The position numbers and the translations under genes were made by a program. Below the pieces are notes generated by a model, which saw nothing but the letters and a program-made list of their open reading frames with translations, was not told where the DNA came from and did not search any database. Shown here piece by piece: positions 8,723-16,154 of a DNA stretch of 64,000 nt. This DNA is from Microbacterium laevaniformans (GTDB taxonomy: Bacteria > Actinomycetota > Actinomycetes > Actinomycetales > Microbacteriaceae): assembly GCF_016907555.1 (NCBI RefSeq), contig NZ_JAFBCE010000001.1:2914001-2978000 (forward strand). Reading direction: 5' to 3'. Positions within the stretch are counted from its first letter, which is position 1. Each line of letters opens with the position of its first letter.

Positions 8723-9453
8723 GTCGCGCTCGTCAGGATCGAGCTGTCGTGAAGAGGCAGCTCCAGGTCGGTGTTCAGTCGTCCCGTCCACAGCAGGTGG
8801 AACAAGGTCGACCGTGCGTACTCGGCTCCCTGAACAATCTCGGCCGCTTCCGCCACGGTCGCACGAATCGTCATTGGCTGCTCGACGACGCTCGCGATCG
8901 CCGCCAGCTCTGCGGCGCGGAACTGGAATGGGCGTCGGTAGCCCGAGAGGAAGCGGATGTTCGCGTGGCGAGCCGGTGTCGGCTCGGAGAGGATGCGGTA
9001 CTCCCAGCCGACAGCATCGATGACCGTTCGAGACCACGTCAGTGACTCTCGTACTTTGGGGTGATCGAGCAGGGCGGCTGGCTTGACGTCGATCACGCAG
9101 TACTCGCCACTCGCGAACTTCACCAGGTAGTCGGGGATGTGGCGCCGGATGCGCTTCCCATCAACGCCCGACATCAGAAACGGCTGAGCTCGCACCCACT
9201 GAACCTGAGGATCGAAGTCCAGTTCAATCAGGTTGGCAAGCTCGAGCCGTGACTCATACTCGACGGGTTCAGCCATAGTGGCGCACCAGTAGTTGCCGGA
9301 GTAGTGGGTCGCGCCTCGATACGAGCGAAACCGCCGCCACGGTTTGTGTGAAGAGAAGGTCGCCGCCGCGACCGTCGACACCTGCGCGACCTCGACCGAT
9401 TCGTCCGCTCTGCGGACATGGAGGGTTGTCAAGGCGATGTTCTTCGAAGTCAT
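8719..9453 (-). CDS. tnsA: TnsA endonuclease, 5'-end cleavage subunit
   Basis: 244 residues from ATG 9453, with GAGG upstream; in-frame codons up to 9624 are unlikely coding. The nuclease core shows E67 (VEYESRLEL), D108 (RRHIPDYLV) and D122-x-K124 (VIDVKP), matching the E-D-Q/D-x-K arrangement of TnsA (E63, D114, K132 in Tn7). The C-terminal part has a winged-helix-like region. TnsA cuts the 5' strands so that transposition is cut-and-paste rather than replicative. First gene of the tnsABC-tniQ operon. Confidence 0.93.
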   Translation of the reverse strand: MTSKNIALTTLHVRRADESVEVAQVSTVAAATFSSHKPWRRFRSYRGATHYSGNYWCATMAEPVEYESRLELANLIELDFDPQVQWVRAQPFLMSGVDGKRIRRHIPDYLVKFASGEYCVIDVKPAALLDHPKVRESLTWSRTVIDAVGWEYRILSEPTPARHANIRFLSGYRRPFQFRAAELAAIASVVEQPMTIRATVAEAAEIVQGAEYARSTLFHLLWTGRLNTDLELPLHDSSILTSAT

Positions 9454-9649
9454 CCGGAATCCTCGATTCTGTATTCCCGAACGAAGATAGCGATAGTTCG
9501 CCCGCCTCAGAAGCACCAGATTCCGGCGGCGAGCATCGAAGCCGAACGACCGAGAAGCCCTGGCCTCATGGAAATACTGAGATACGAGCAGATTCACTCG
9601 AAGCGTCGCATTCTGGCCCGACATCAGTCGGGTGTGAGAAACTCAGCAC
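9454..9649. promoter_or_regulatory. Divergent promoter region of tnsA and the wHTH gene
   Basis: The 196 bases separate the divergent tns operon and the winged-helix gene. An inverted repeat CCCGAC-ATCA-GTCGGG at 9617-9632 lies 17 bases before the GTG of the winged-helix gene and is a candidate operator. CGAAC/GTTCG copies near 9478-9500 form a weaker repeat on the tnsA side. No confident -35/-10 assignment. Confidence 0.4.
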
Positions 9650-9991
9650 GTGGGCCAGATCGCGCTTGAGCATAGGGATGTGTCGAAGAATCTCTTCGGC
9701 AGTTCGCACATGCTCGCCGTCATGGCGACGATCGGACGAGCCGAAGACGGCCGCTTTTCCGCACCGCAGGTGTCGGGCGCGACAGGCCTCCCCGCAAGCA
9801 CGATTCACAACCTCATCACGCGACTCATCCGCGCAGGTCTTGTCCGGCGGACCGGCGAAGTGACACCGGACCGAGTCGCGATGTACGAGAGGCGCCCAAG
9901 CCTGGTCTGGGAGACGGCCGTCGCAATCGAGGGCGAGGCCGATGCACTCCAATCGGGCACCATCACCGACCTCTGGGATCAGCGAGCCTGA
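9650..9991 (+). CDS. Winged-helix regulator at the transposon end
   Basis: 113 residues from a GTG start. The centre reads as a MarR/ROK-like winged helix: MLAVMATIGRAEDGRFSAPQ, recognition segment TGLPASTIHNLITRLIRAGL, then wing VRRTGEVTPDRVAMYERR. The last 25 residues (VAIEGEADALQSGTITDLW) may be a dimerisation helix. It lies between tnsA and the right-end repeats and is transcribed toward dnaB. A regulator of tns expression is the simplest idea. No ligand domain is present. Confidence 0.75.
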   Translation: MGQIALEHRDVSKNLFGSSHMLAVMATIGRAEDGRFSAPQVSGATGLPASTIHNLITRLIRAGLVRRTGEVTPDRVAMYERRPSLVWETAVAIEGEADALQSGTITDLWDQRA

Positions 9992-10019
9992 GTTCGCAGT
10001 GCCCCGAATGCGATTCCGC

Positions 10020-10090
10020 ACGATCCTGCGGTACTGCAACCGCACTGCAGGATCGGTCCGGAAACTGCAAGACTCAGCCGGAACCTACAA
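10020..10090. repeat. Transposon right end: three TnsB-type direct repeats
   Basis: Three ~20-base direct repeats lie at 10020-10039, 10051-10070 and 10071-10090. The second and third are contiguous and share GA-x-C-x-x-x-CCGGAA-x-CT-x-CAA; the first keeps CGG-x-ACTGCAA. Closely packed TnsB sites are typical of the right end of Tn7. The last repeat ends CTACAA, so the terminal ACA would be 10087-10089. A 5-bp target duplication would then be 10090-10094 (ACTAA), which contains the complement of the dnaB stop codon. Confidence 0.75.
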
Positions 10091-11473
10091 CTAACCGAAG
10101 TCCCCCGGGGCCATATCCGTGAAGCGCGAGAAGTGGCCCTGGAAGGCGACGGTGATCGTGTCGGTGGGGCCGTTACGGTGCTTGGCGACGATCAGGTCGG
10201 CCTCGCCGGCGCGGGGGCTGTCCTTCTCGTAGGCGGCCTCGCGGTGCAGCAGCACCACCATGTCGGCATCCTGCTCGATCGAGCCCGACTCACGCAGGTC
10301 GCTCAGGGCGGGCTTCTTGTCGGCGCGCTGCTCAGGACCACGGTTCAGCTGCGACAGGGCGATCACCGGCACCTGCAGCTCCTTGGCCAGAAGCTTCAGC
10401 GCACGCGAGAACTCCGAGACCTCCTGCTGACGGCTCTCGACCCGCTTGCCCGACGTCATCAGCTGCAGGTAGTCGATGACCACCATCTTCAGACCCACGC
10501 GCTGCTTGAGCTTGCGGCACTTCGCGCGGATCTCCACGAGCGTCATGTTCGGGCTGTCGTCGATATAGAGCGGCGCGTCGTTGATGCGACCGCGGGTCGC
10601 CGCGATCGTCGTCCAGTCGCGGGAGTCGAGCGTGCCCTTGCGCATGCTCTGCAGGGGAATCGCGCCCTCGGCGCTCATCAGACGCATCGCGATCTCACTG
10701 CGACCCATCTCCAGCGAGAAGAAGATCGTCGGCATCTGCGCCTTGATCGCCGCGGCGCGGGCGAAGTCGAGCGCGAGCGTCGACTTACCCATGGCGGGGC
10801 GCGCGGCGATGATGATCATCTGCCCCGGGTGCAGACCGTTGGTCAGCTGGTCCAGCCCGGAGAAGCCGGTCGGGATGCCGGTCATCTGACCGTCACGCCC
10901 GCGCGCCGCCTCGATCTCCTCGACCGCGGCATCCACCGCGATCTGCAGCGGCACGTAGTCTTCGGCCTGCTCCGCGCCGGTGACCGAGTAGATCTCCGCC
11001 TGCGCGTTGTTGACCAGGTCGAGGGCATCGCCCTGACCGTTGTAGCCCATCTGCACGATGCGGGTGCCGGCCTCCACCAGCCTTCGCAGCAGCGCCCGCT
11101 CGCGCACGATCGATGCGTAGTAGGCGGCGTTGGCCGCGGTCGGCACGATCGAAGTCAGCGAGTGCAGGTAGTCGGCACCGCCCGAGCGCTGCAGGTCACC
11201 CGTCTTGATGAGTTCGTCGGTCACGGCGACGACATCGGTGGGCTCGCCGTGCGAGTACAGCGAGAGGATCGCCTCGAAGATCAGCTCGTGCTTGGGCACG
11301 TAGAAGTCGGTGCCGCGCAGCGCCTCGATCACATCGGCGACGGCGTCGCTCGACAGCAGCATGCCGCCCAGCGTGCTCTGTTCGGCGAGCAGGTCGTGCG
11401 GCGGCGTGCGCTCGGGGCCGCGGCTCTCCAGGGGTCCACCGAAGCGATCCTCGGAGATGTCCGCGATCGACAT
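10091..11473 (-). CDS. dnaB: Replicative DNA helicase DnaB
   Basis: 460 residues from ATG 11473, preceded by GAAGGGGG. The N-terminal DnaG-interaction domain (PPHDLLAEQSTLGGMLLS) is followed by the RecA-type domain: Walker A ARPAMGKSTLALDFA, Walker B MVVIDYLQLM, and the arginine-rich SGSIEQDADMVVLLHRE region. It unwinds DNA at the fork as a hexamer and interacts with DnaG and DnaA. No intein is present; some actinobacterial dnaB genes carry one. The stop codon is directly adjacent to the Tn7-like element, with the coding sequence intact. Confidence 0.97.
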   Translation of the reverse strand: MSIADISEDRFGGPLESRGPERTPPHDLLAEQSTLGGMLLSSDAVADVIEALRGTDFYVPKHELIFEAILSLYSHGEPTDVVAVTDELIKTGDLQRSGGADYLHSLTSIVPTAANAAYYASIVRERALLRRLVEAGTRIVQMGYNGQGDALDLVNNAQAEIYSVTGAEQAEDYVPLQIAVDAAVEEIEAARGRDGQMTGIPTGFSGLDQLTNGLHPGQMIIIAARPAMGKSTLALDFARAAAIKAQMPTIFFSLEMGRSEIAMRLMSAEGAIPLQSMRKGTLDSRDWTTIAATRGRINDAPLYIDDSPNMTLVEIRAKCRKLKQRVGLKMVVIDYLQLMTSGKRVESRQQEVSEFSRALKLLAKELQVPVIALSQLNRGPEQRADKKPALSDLRESGSIEQDADMVVLLHREAAYEKDSPRAGEADLIVAKHRNGPTDTITVAFQGHFSRFTDMAPGDFG

Positions 11474-11933
11474 GCAGCCCCCTTCACACGCTCGATGACC
11501 GGTCCCGCCGCGAGACCACACGTCACGTTAGGCACGGGTTCCGACAGTCGCAAACAGGCCTGTGGATAACTCTGTGGATGATGTGCGCGAAACGCCGGAC
11601 ACCCTGTGCACAGCACCTGTGGAAACACGCCGAGCAACCTCAAGATTCACTGACAGAAACATCCTCTGACCAGGATTTTCCTGATTCACAACCTGTGGAT
11701 GCGCAATGTGGTTGAAGTACCGCTTGAAGGTTGACGCTGTGGGTGAGGGTTGGGGACAACCATGGGGATGAATGCGCCCTTGTCAAGTCGAGATGTCCGC
11801 CCCGGCGCGTCGGAAGTTTCGCGACAGGGGTCTGGACGCGAGTGATATATCGGCGTATCTTCTCTGTTCCAGGCACTCCATGGGTGTCGGCGTGCGCCGG
11901 CATCCCGACACATCGTCGTCGTGGGAGGTGAAC
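11474..11933. promoter_or_regulatory. dnaB upstream region with a DnaA-box cluster
   Basis: The 460-base gap between divergent genes holds a perfect DnaA box TGTGGATAA (11561-11569) and close variants TGTGGATGA (11573-11581), TGTGGAAAC (11618-11626) and TGTGGATGC (11694-11702), all in the same orientation. The plus-strand gene at 11934 has GGGAGGTG as ribosome-binding site. DnaA-dependent control of dnaB, or DnaA titration near the origin, is possible. This is distinct from oriC at 53.6 kb. Confidence 0.6.
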
Positions 11934-12890
11934 ATGGCAACAATCGCAGTCCCCCCGCTGCGCCGCGGACGATCGACCACCGAGTCGACACGGCGATGGG
12001 CGATGCTGGGCGCGCTCGGCGTCGGAGCCGCGTTCGCCTGGTTCGCCATCTCGCTCTTCTCCGGTCCGTCGGCCCACGCCGCCGACGACACCGACAATCC
12101 CCTCGGCTCCCTCGTGGGCGGTGTCTCCAGCACGCTTTCGAAGGTGACCACACCCGTCCTCGACCCGGTCGCAGAGATCCTCTCTCCCGTCGCCGAGACC
12201 GTCGCCCCCGTCGTCGAGAGGGTCGCTCGGCCGGTGGGCGGCATCGTCGACTCCGTCGCCCCCGTCCTCGAGCCGCTCGCACCGGTCGGCCAGGTCGTCG
12301 CCCCCGTCGGCTCGGCGGTCGGCGAGATCGTCAGCCCCCTCGCACCCGTTCTCGCGCCGGTCACCGGCGCGGTGAAGCCCATCGTGGATGCCGCGGCCCC
12401 CGTCACCGACGCCGTGAGCTCACGTCCGGTCGTCGGCGAACTCGTGACCCCCATCACGAGCGTCGTCGTCCCCCCTGTCGGTGGCCCGGCATCCCCCCTC
12501 CCTCCGTCCACCGACGCACTCGAGCCGACCGATGCGGCACTGGCCGTGCTCTCGGCGACCTGGGACCAGGCGATGCACGGTGTCACGACGACCGCGAACG
12601 CGGCCGCGATGTCGCTCGGCACCGCTGTCAGTTCGTTCGTTCCGGGTGCGGGGGCTCTTGCCCGAAACGGGTCCGTCCCTCCCGGCGCTCCCGGCGGCTG
12701 GGGACTTCTCGGTCCCACCCTGGACGCCATCTCGTTCTTCTCCAGCGGAGCTGGATTCTCGTTCGGCGCGGGCGCTGTGCTCGCCTTCGGTCTGTTCGCT
12801 GCACACCGCGCCTGGGTGCTGCGACGCCGACCGGAGGACGACTCTGCCCTCCCCGCGCCGGTGTTCGCCACCGACGTCTCCCCTGACTGA
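11934..12890 (+). CDS. Secreted Val/Pro-repeat protein with C-terminal membrane anchor
   Basis: 318 residues from ATG 11934 (GGGAGGTG upstream). Signal peptide with a hydrophobic core at about 24-42 and cleavage site A-H-A at 47-49. Residues 55-170 are a low-complexity chain of short units of the type L-x-PV-x-x-x-V-x-PV (for example ETVAPVVERVARPVGGIVDS), probably amphipathic. A Pro/Ser-rich linker follows, then a hydrophobic segment (FSFGAGAVLAFGLFAAHRAW) and a basic tail, predicting an anchored, cell-surface protein. I know no defined family. It is followed 83 bases later by a second surface repeat protein, suggesting a joint role in the envelope. Confidence 0.8.
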   Translation: MATIAVPPLRRGRSTTESTRRWAMLGALGVGAAFAWFAISLFSGPSAHAADDTDNPLGSLVGGVSSTLSKVTTPVLDPVAEILSPVAETVAPVVERVARPVGGIVDSVAPVLEPLAPVGQVVAPVGSAVGEIVSPLAPVLAPVTGAVKPIVDAAAPVTDAVSSRPVVGELVTPITSVVVPPVGGPASPLPPSTDALEPTDAALAVLSATWDQAMHGVTTTANAAAMSLGTAVSSFVPGAGALARNGSVPPGAPGGWGLLGPTLDAISFFSSGAGFSFGAGAVLAFGLFAAHRAWVLRRRPEDDSALPAPVFATDVSPD

Positions 12891-12973
12891 CGGGGGTTCG
12901 GCCGCCTTCCGAGCGGCACGATCCCGCGCGCTGTGCGCGCACACCCCCCAACACTCTCAGGAGAGAAATCATC

Positions 12974-14122
12974 ATGAACACCAACCTCAAGAGCGCCCTG
13001 TGGGGCACGCTCCTGGCCGGAGGCATCACGCTCTTCGGCGCAACGGTCGCCCAGGCGGCCGAGACAACGGGTGACGACGGTCTGCTGTCGGGCACCCAGG
13101 GGCTCATCTCCGTCGCGGTGCCCGTCACGGTCGCCGGCAACGGCATCTCGGTGCTCGGCGACGCCACCAGCACCGACGCGCAGACCTCGACCCCGTCGAT
13201 CTCGGTCGGCGGCGGTGACGCGTCGACGAGCGGCTCCGACGGCGCCGGCTCGGGCACCCAGGCCCTCATCGACGTCGTCCTCCCGGTGACGCTTGGCGGC
13301 AACGCCGTCTCCGTCCTCGGTGACGCCGAGAGCACGGATGCCGCGACCTCGCAGCCGGCTGAGGCACCCGCAGCGGCGCCGGCGGCACCGGCGGCTCCCG
13401 CACCCACCACGAGCGGCTCCGACAGCATCCTGGGCGGCACCCAGGGCGTCGTGAACGTCGCCGTGCCGGTGACCGTGGGCGGCAACGCCATCTCGGTCCT
13501 CGGCGACGCCGAGACCACCAAGGCCACCACCACGGCCCCCGCCGGCACCGGCAACGGATCGACGGGCGGCGCCACCACCGACGGCGCCGACGGCATCCTC
13601 GGCGGCACCCAGGTGCTCGCCCCGATCACCGCACCGATCACCGCCGGCGGCAACGCCATCTCCGTCCTCGGCGACGCTGACAGCACCAACGCCACCACCA
13701 CGGCCCCCGCCGGCACCTCCGGCACGACCACGGGCGGTTCCACCACCAGTGGACCCGGCAGCATCCTCGGCGGCACGCAGCTCGGCCTGCCGATCACCGC
13801 GCCGATCACGCTCGGCGGCAACGCCGTCGCGATCGTCGGCGATGCCACGACGACGGGGCCGACCACCGGCACCCCCGGCAACCCCGGCAACCCCGGCAAC
13901 CCCGGAAACCCCGGAAACCCCGGCAACCCCGGTAACCCGGACAACCCCGGCACGTCGACCACCGGCGGCACCGAGGTCACCGGCATGGTGGCCGCGAGCG
14001 GCCCGGTGAAGGCGCTCGTCACGACCGGCGGCATCCTCAACCTGCTGCCGCTGCTGGCAGGGCTCGCCGCTCTCGCGCTGGGGGTGATGCTCACCGCACG
14101 CCGCCGCAGCCGCACCGAATGA
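12974..14122 (+). CDS. Chaplin-like five-repeat surface protein
   Basis: 382 residues with a strong ribosome-binding site (AGGAGAG). Signal peptide cleaved after A-Q-A (26-28). Five repeats begin near residues 40, 94, 155, 211 and 267; each reads G-T-Q, hydrophobic residues, then a VPVTVGGNAISVLGDA-like core. That core resembles the chaplin domain (VPVNVCGNSVNVIG) with Gly replacing Cys. Chaplins are amyloid-like surface proteins of Streptomyces. A proline-rich (G-N-P)n stretch at 302-323 follows, then a C-terminal hydrophobic segment (LLPLLAGLAALALGVML) and RRRSR tail; no LPxTG motif. Likely anchored and projecting from the cell surface, possibly affecting hydrophobicity or adhesion (inferred). 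Confidence 0.75.
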   Translation: MNTNLKSALWGTLLAGGITLFGATVAQAAETTGDDGLLSGTQGLISVAVPVTVAGNGISVLGDATSTDAQTSTPSISVGGGDASTSGSDGAGSGTQALIDVVLPVTLGGNAVSVLGDAESTDAATSQPAEAPAAAPAAPAAPAPTTSGSDSILGGTQGVVNVAVPVTVGGNAISVLGDAETTKATTTAPAGTGNGSTGGATTDGADGILGGTQVLAPITAPITAGGNAISVLGDADSTNATTTAPAGTSGTTTGGSTTSGPGSILGGTQLGLPITAPITLGGNAVAIVGDATTTGPTTGTPGNPGNPGNPGNPGNPGNPGNPDNPGTSTTGGTEVTGMVAASGPVKALVTTGGILNLLPLLAGLAALALGVMLTARRRSRTE

Positions 14123-14131
14123 CCCCCGGCG

Positions 14132-14228
14132 GCGGGGGCCGGCGACCGTGCCTGGCGCCGGCCCCCGCACCGTCAGGGCGTAAACGACGGATGCCGTGAC
14201 CTCACCTTGGGGGAGGTCACGGCATCCG
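14132..14228. terminator. Tandem hairpins between convergent genes
   Basis: Two strong hairpins lie between the convergent chaplin-like gene and rplI. The first has 13-bp GC-rich arms (14132-14144 and 14156-14168). The second has 16-bp perfect arms (14188-14203 and 14213-14228). They probably terminate transcription from both sides. No T-run follows, as is usual in high-GC actinobacteria. Confidence 0.7.
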
Positions 14229-14230
14229 TG

Positions 14231-14280
14231 CGGCGTTTCGACGAGGCGCTGCGCGCCTCGCTCAACGACCGGGAAACCCG
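14231..14280. repeat. Copy of a GTTTCGAC...CTCAACGACCGG intergenic repeat
   Basis: This stretch shares the blocks GTTTCGAC and CTCGCTCAACGACCGGG with the long hairpin at 22968-23060. It contains its own small stems (GAGGCG/CGCCTC and CGGG/CCCG). It lies just beyond the 3' end of rplI. A diverged relative is at 15061-15102. Confidence 0.55.
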
Positions 14281-14287
14281 GCGGGTC

Positions 14288-14740
14288 TTACTTGGCGGCG
14301 ACCACCTGGAGGGTGATCACAGCGGTGAGGTCGTCGCGCAGACGCACGGTCGCCTCGTGCTCACCGACGGCCTTGATCGGCGCGGTGATGTGGATCTTGC
14401 GCTTGTCGAGCTCGCCGAGACCGGCAGCCTTGACGGCGTCGGCCACATCGGCGGTCTTGACCGAACCGAAGAGGCGGCCTTCCTTGCCGGCCTTGACCGA
14501 CAGCTTGACCTTGTTCGACTCGAGGGTGTCCTTGAGCGCGACGGCCTCTTCGTGGTCGTGGATCGCGCGGGCGTCACGGGCGGCGCGGATCGACGCCACC
14601 TGCTTCTCGCCACCGCGGGTCCACGCCACAGCGAAGCCCTGAGGGATGAGGTAGTTGCGGGCGTACCCGTTCTTGACCTCGATGACGTCGCCGGCGCTTC
14701 CGAGCCCGGCAACCTCGTTCGTGAGAATCAGCTTTGCCAT
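14288..14740 (-). CDS. rplI: 50S ribosomal protein bL9
   Basis: 150 residues. The N-terminal domain [14 protein letters not shown], then [17 protein letters not shown], is characteristic of bL9, followed by the long connecting helix and the C-terminal domain ([19 protein letters not shown]). It binds 23S rRNA near L1 and restrains frameshifting. Last gene of the rpsF-ssb-rpsR-rplI operon. Confidence 0.97.
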   Translation of the reverse strand: MAKLILTNEVAGLGSAGDVIEVKNGYARNYLIPQGFAVAWTRGGEKQVASIRAARDARAIHDHEEAVALKDTLESNKVKLSVKAGKEGRLFGSVKTADVADAVKAAGLGELDKRKIHITAPIKAVGEHEATVRLRDDLTAVITLQVVAAK

Positions 14741-14752
14741 GATGGGTGCTCC

Positions 14753-15007
14753 TTAGCGGCCAGCGCCGGCGTAAGGCAGGAGCGCCATTTCGCGCGCGTT
14801 CTTGATCGCCTTGGCGATCAGACGCTGCTCCTGCACCGAGACACCGGTGATACGACGGGCGCGGATCTTGCCGCGCTCCGAGATGAACTTGCGAAGCGTT
14901 GCGACGTCCTTGTAGTCGATGACGCCGACGCGGATCGCCTTCGCGGGAGCGGCGTTCTTCGCGCCCTTCCGCGGCTTACGGCGATCGCCGGTAGCCTTTC
15001 CAGCCAT
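14753..15007 (-). CDS. rpsR: 30S ribosomal protein bS18
   Basis: 84 residues with [20 protein letters not shown], then [20 protein letters not shown], diagnostic of bS18. It lacks the Cys4 zinc-binding residues, so it is the C-minus form. It binds with bS6 on the small-subunit platform. Lies 12 bases before rplI. Confidence 0.97.
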   Translation of the reverse strand: MAGKATGDRRKPRKGAKNAAPAKAIRVGVIDYKDVATLRKFISERGKIRARRITGVSVQEQRLIAKAIKNAREMALLPYAGAGR

Positions 15008-15060
15008 TGTTTTCCTTAGGTGTGTGCGGATGCCGAGGCATCCAAGATTTTCTGCGTGAG

Positions 15061-15102
15061 GGTGTCGACTCGGCCCTGCGGGCCTCGCTCAACCCCCGGC
15101 GG
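15061..15102. repeat. Diverged relative of the CTCAAC repeat, inside the ribosomal operon
   Basis: TCGACTCG and CCTCGCTCAAC in this stretch match blocks of the repeats at 14231-14280 and 22968-23060. An internal stem GGCCCTGCGGGCC is possible. It lies between ssb and rpsR. Confidence 0.4.
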
Positions 15103-15108
15103 CGACGA

Positions 15109-15615
15109 TCAGAAAGGAGTGTCGTCGCCGTAGGCGCCGGGTGCGCTCCAGGCGTCGGGGGCAGCAGAGCCGGGAGTGGCCCACGGCTCCTCCTGCTGCA
15201 CCTGCTGCTGCGGACGCGACTGCTGGCCGCCTCCGAAGTTGCCTCCGCCGGACGCGGCACGCGTGACCTGAGCCGTGGCATACCGCAGCGAGGGGCCGAT
15301 CTCGTCGACCTCCAGCTCGATCGCGGTCCGGTTGTTGCCCTCGCGGTCCTGGTAGGAACGCTGCTTCAACCGACCGGTCGCGATGACACGGGAACCCTTC
15401 GTCAGCGAACCGGCGACGTGCTCGGCGAACTCGCGCCACACCGACGCGCGGAGGAACAGCGCTTCGCCGTCCTTCCACTCGTTGGCCTGACGGTCGAAGT
15501 TGCGCGGCGTCGACGCGATCGTGAAGTTCGCGACGGGCAGGCCGTTCTGCGTGTAGCGCAGCTCGGGGTCTGCCGTGAGGTTTCCCACGACGGTGATGAC
15601 GGTCTCGCCGGCCAT
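15109..15615 (-). CDS. ssb: Single-stranded DNA-binding protein
   Basis: 168 residues from ATG 15615. OB fold with [50 protein letters not shown] and [20 protein letters not shown] Gly/Gln-rich linker leads to the acidic C-terminal tip GDDTPF, the partner-binding tail (usual form DDDIPF). It coats single-stranded DNA at forks and recruits repair proteins. Located in the standard rpsF-ssb-rpsR order. Confidence 0.97.
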   Translation of the reverse strand: MAGETVITVVGNLTADPELRYTQNGLPVANFTIASTPRNFDRQANEWKDGEALFLRASVWREFAEHVAGSLTKGSRVIATGRLKQRSYQDREGNNRTAIELEVDEIGPSLRYATAQVTRAASGGGNFGGGQQSRPQQQVQQEEPWATPGSAAPDAWSAPGAYGDDTPF

Positions 15616-15620
15616 CGTCC

Positions 15621-15986
15621 TTACGCCTTCGCTGCCTTGCGGGCGGCCTTGGCCTCGGCGCGCTCCTTCTCGGCGGCGACCTGAGCGATCGCCTCCTCGG
15701 CACGCAGGACCTTGGTACGCATGATCTGCTCGTTCAGCTTGAGCTGACGGTCGAGCTCCTGCGTGGCCTCGCTCGTGGCGGTGAAGTTGACGACGGCGTA
15801 GATGCCCTCGTTCTTCTTCTGGATCTCGTACGCCAGGCGACGCTTGCCCCAGACGTCGACGTTCTCGATGGAGCCACCGTCTGCGGTGATCACCTTGAGG
15901 AACCCGTCGAGCTTGGGGGCGACCTGACGCTCGTCGATCTCGGGGTCGAGGATGACCATGAGCTCGTACTGGTGTGAGTGCGTCAC
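15621..15986 (-). CDS. rpsF: 30S ribosomal protein bS6
   Basis: 121 residues from GTG 15986 with ribosome-binding site [51 protein letters not shown] and [10 protein letters not shown] are typical of bS6; the C-terminus has an Ala/Lys-rich extension common in actinobacteria. The leader contains a hairpin GATGCCGGG/CCCGGCATC (16013-16036), possibly involved in autoregulation. Confidence 0.97.
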   Translation of the reverse strand: MTHSHQYELMVILDPEIDERQVAPKLDGFLKVITADGGSIENVDVWGKRRLAYEIQKKNEGIYAVVNFTATSEATQELDRQLKLNEQIMRTKVLRAEEAIAQVAAEKERAEAKAARKAAKA

Positions 15987-16154
15987 TAACCCACCTCCTT
16001 CGGACTAGAACGGATGCCGGGCATTTCCCGGCATCAGGAGGGTTGATGCACGTGCCCGAGCGTTGTTCCGGAACGGAACGCAGACGGGCAACCACAACAG
16101 TCTACCCGACGACCGCTACGCTCATGGACGACGGGGGCGACGGAAGGACGGTGG

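Larger units (their letters stand above)
1..10089. mobile_element. Tn7-like transposon, right-hand part, carrying BREX-like cargo
   Basis: The block contains a complete tnsA-tnsB-tnsC-tniQ core operon reading inward from a right end that abuts dnaB. In Tn7 the tns genes also read inward from the right end, and that end faces the target gene (glmS), so the geometry matches. Three TnsB-type repeats mark the right end at 10020-10090. The heptamer GGATGCC/GGCATCC, dense in the rest of the window, is rare here (I found it near 2439 and 7232), which fits foreign origin. Cargo visible between tniQ and the window start includes regulators, a lipoprotein and the start of a BREX-type locus. The left end is not in the window, so total size is unknown. 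The exact terminal base (10089 or 10090) is inferred from the TGT...ACA rule of Tn7 ends. Confidence 0.85.

Noticed and set aside
13880..13945. Short tandem repeats resembling a CRISPR array
   Set aside because: They encode the in-frame Gly-Asn-Pro repeat of the chaplin-like protein; units are 9 bases without spacers.
11783..14170. Long minus-strand frames opposite the two surface repeat proteins
   Set aside because: Repetitive shadows of the plus-strand genes, which have signal peptides, ribosome-binding sites and coherent domains.
15987..16060. S6:S18-binding leader motif before rpsF
   Set aside because: A hairpin is present, but I could not see the defining bulge and loop elements, so only the hairpin is mentioned.
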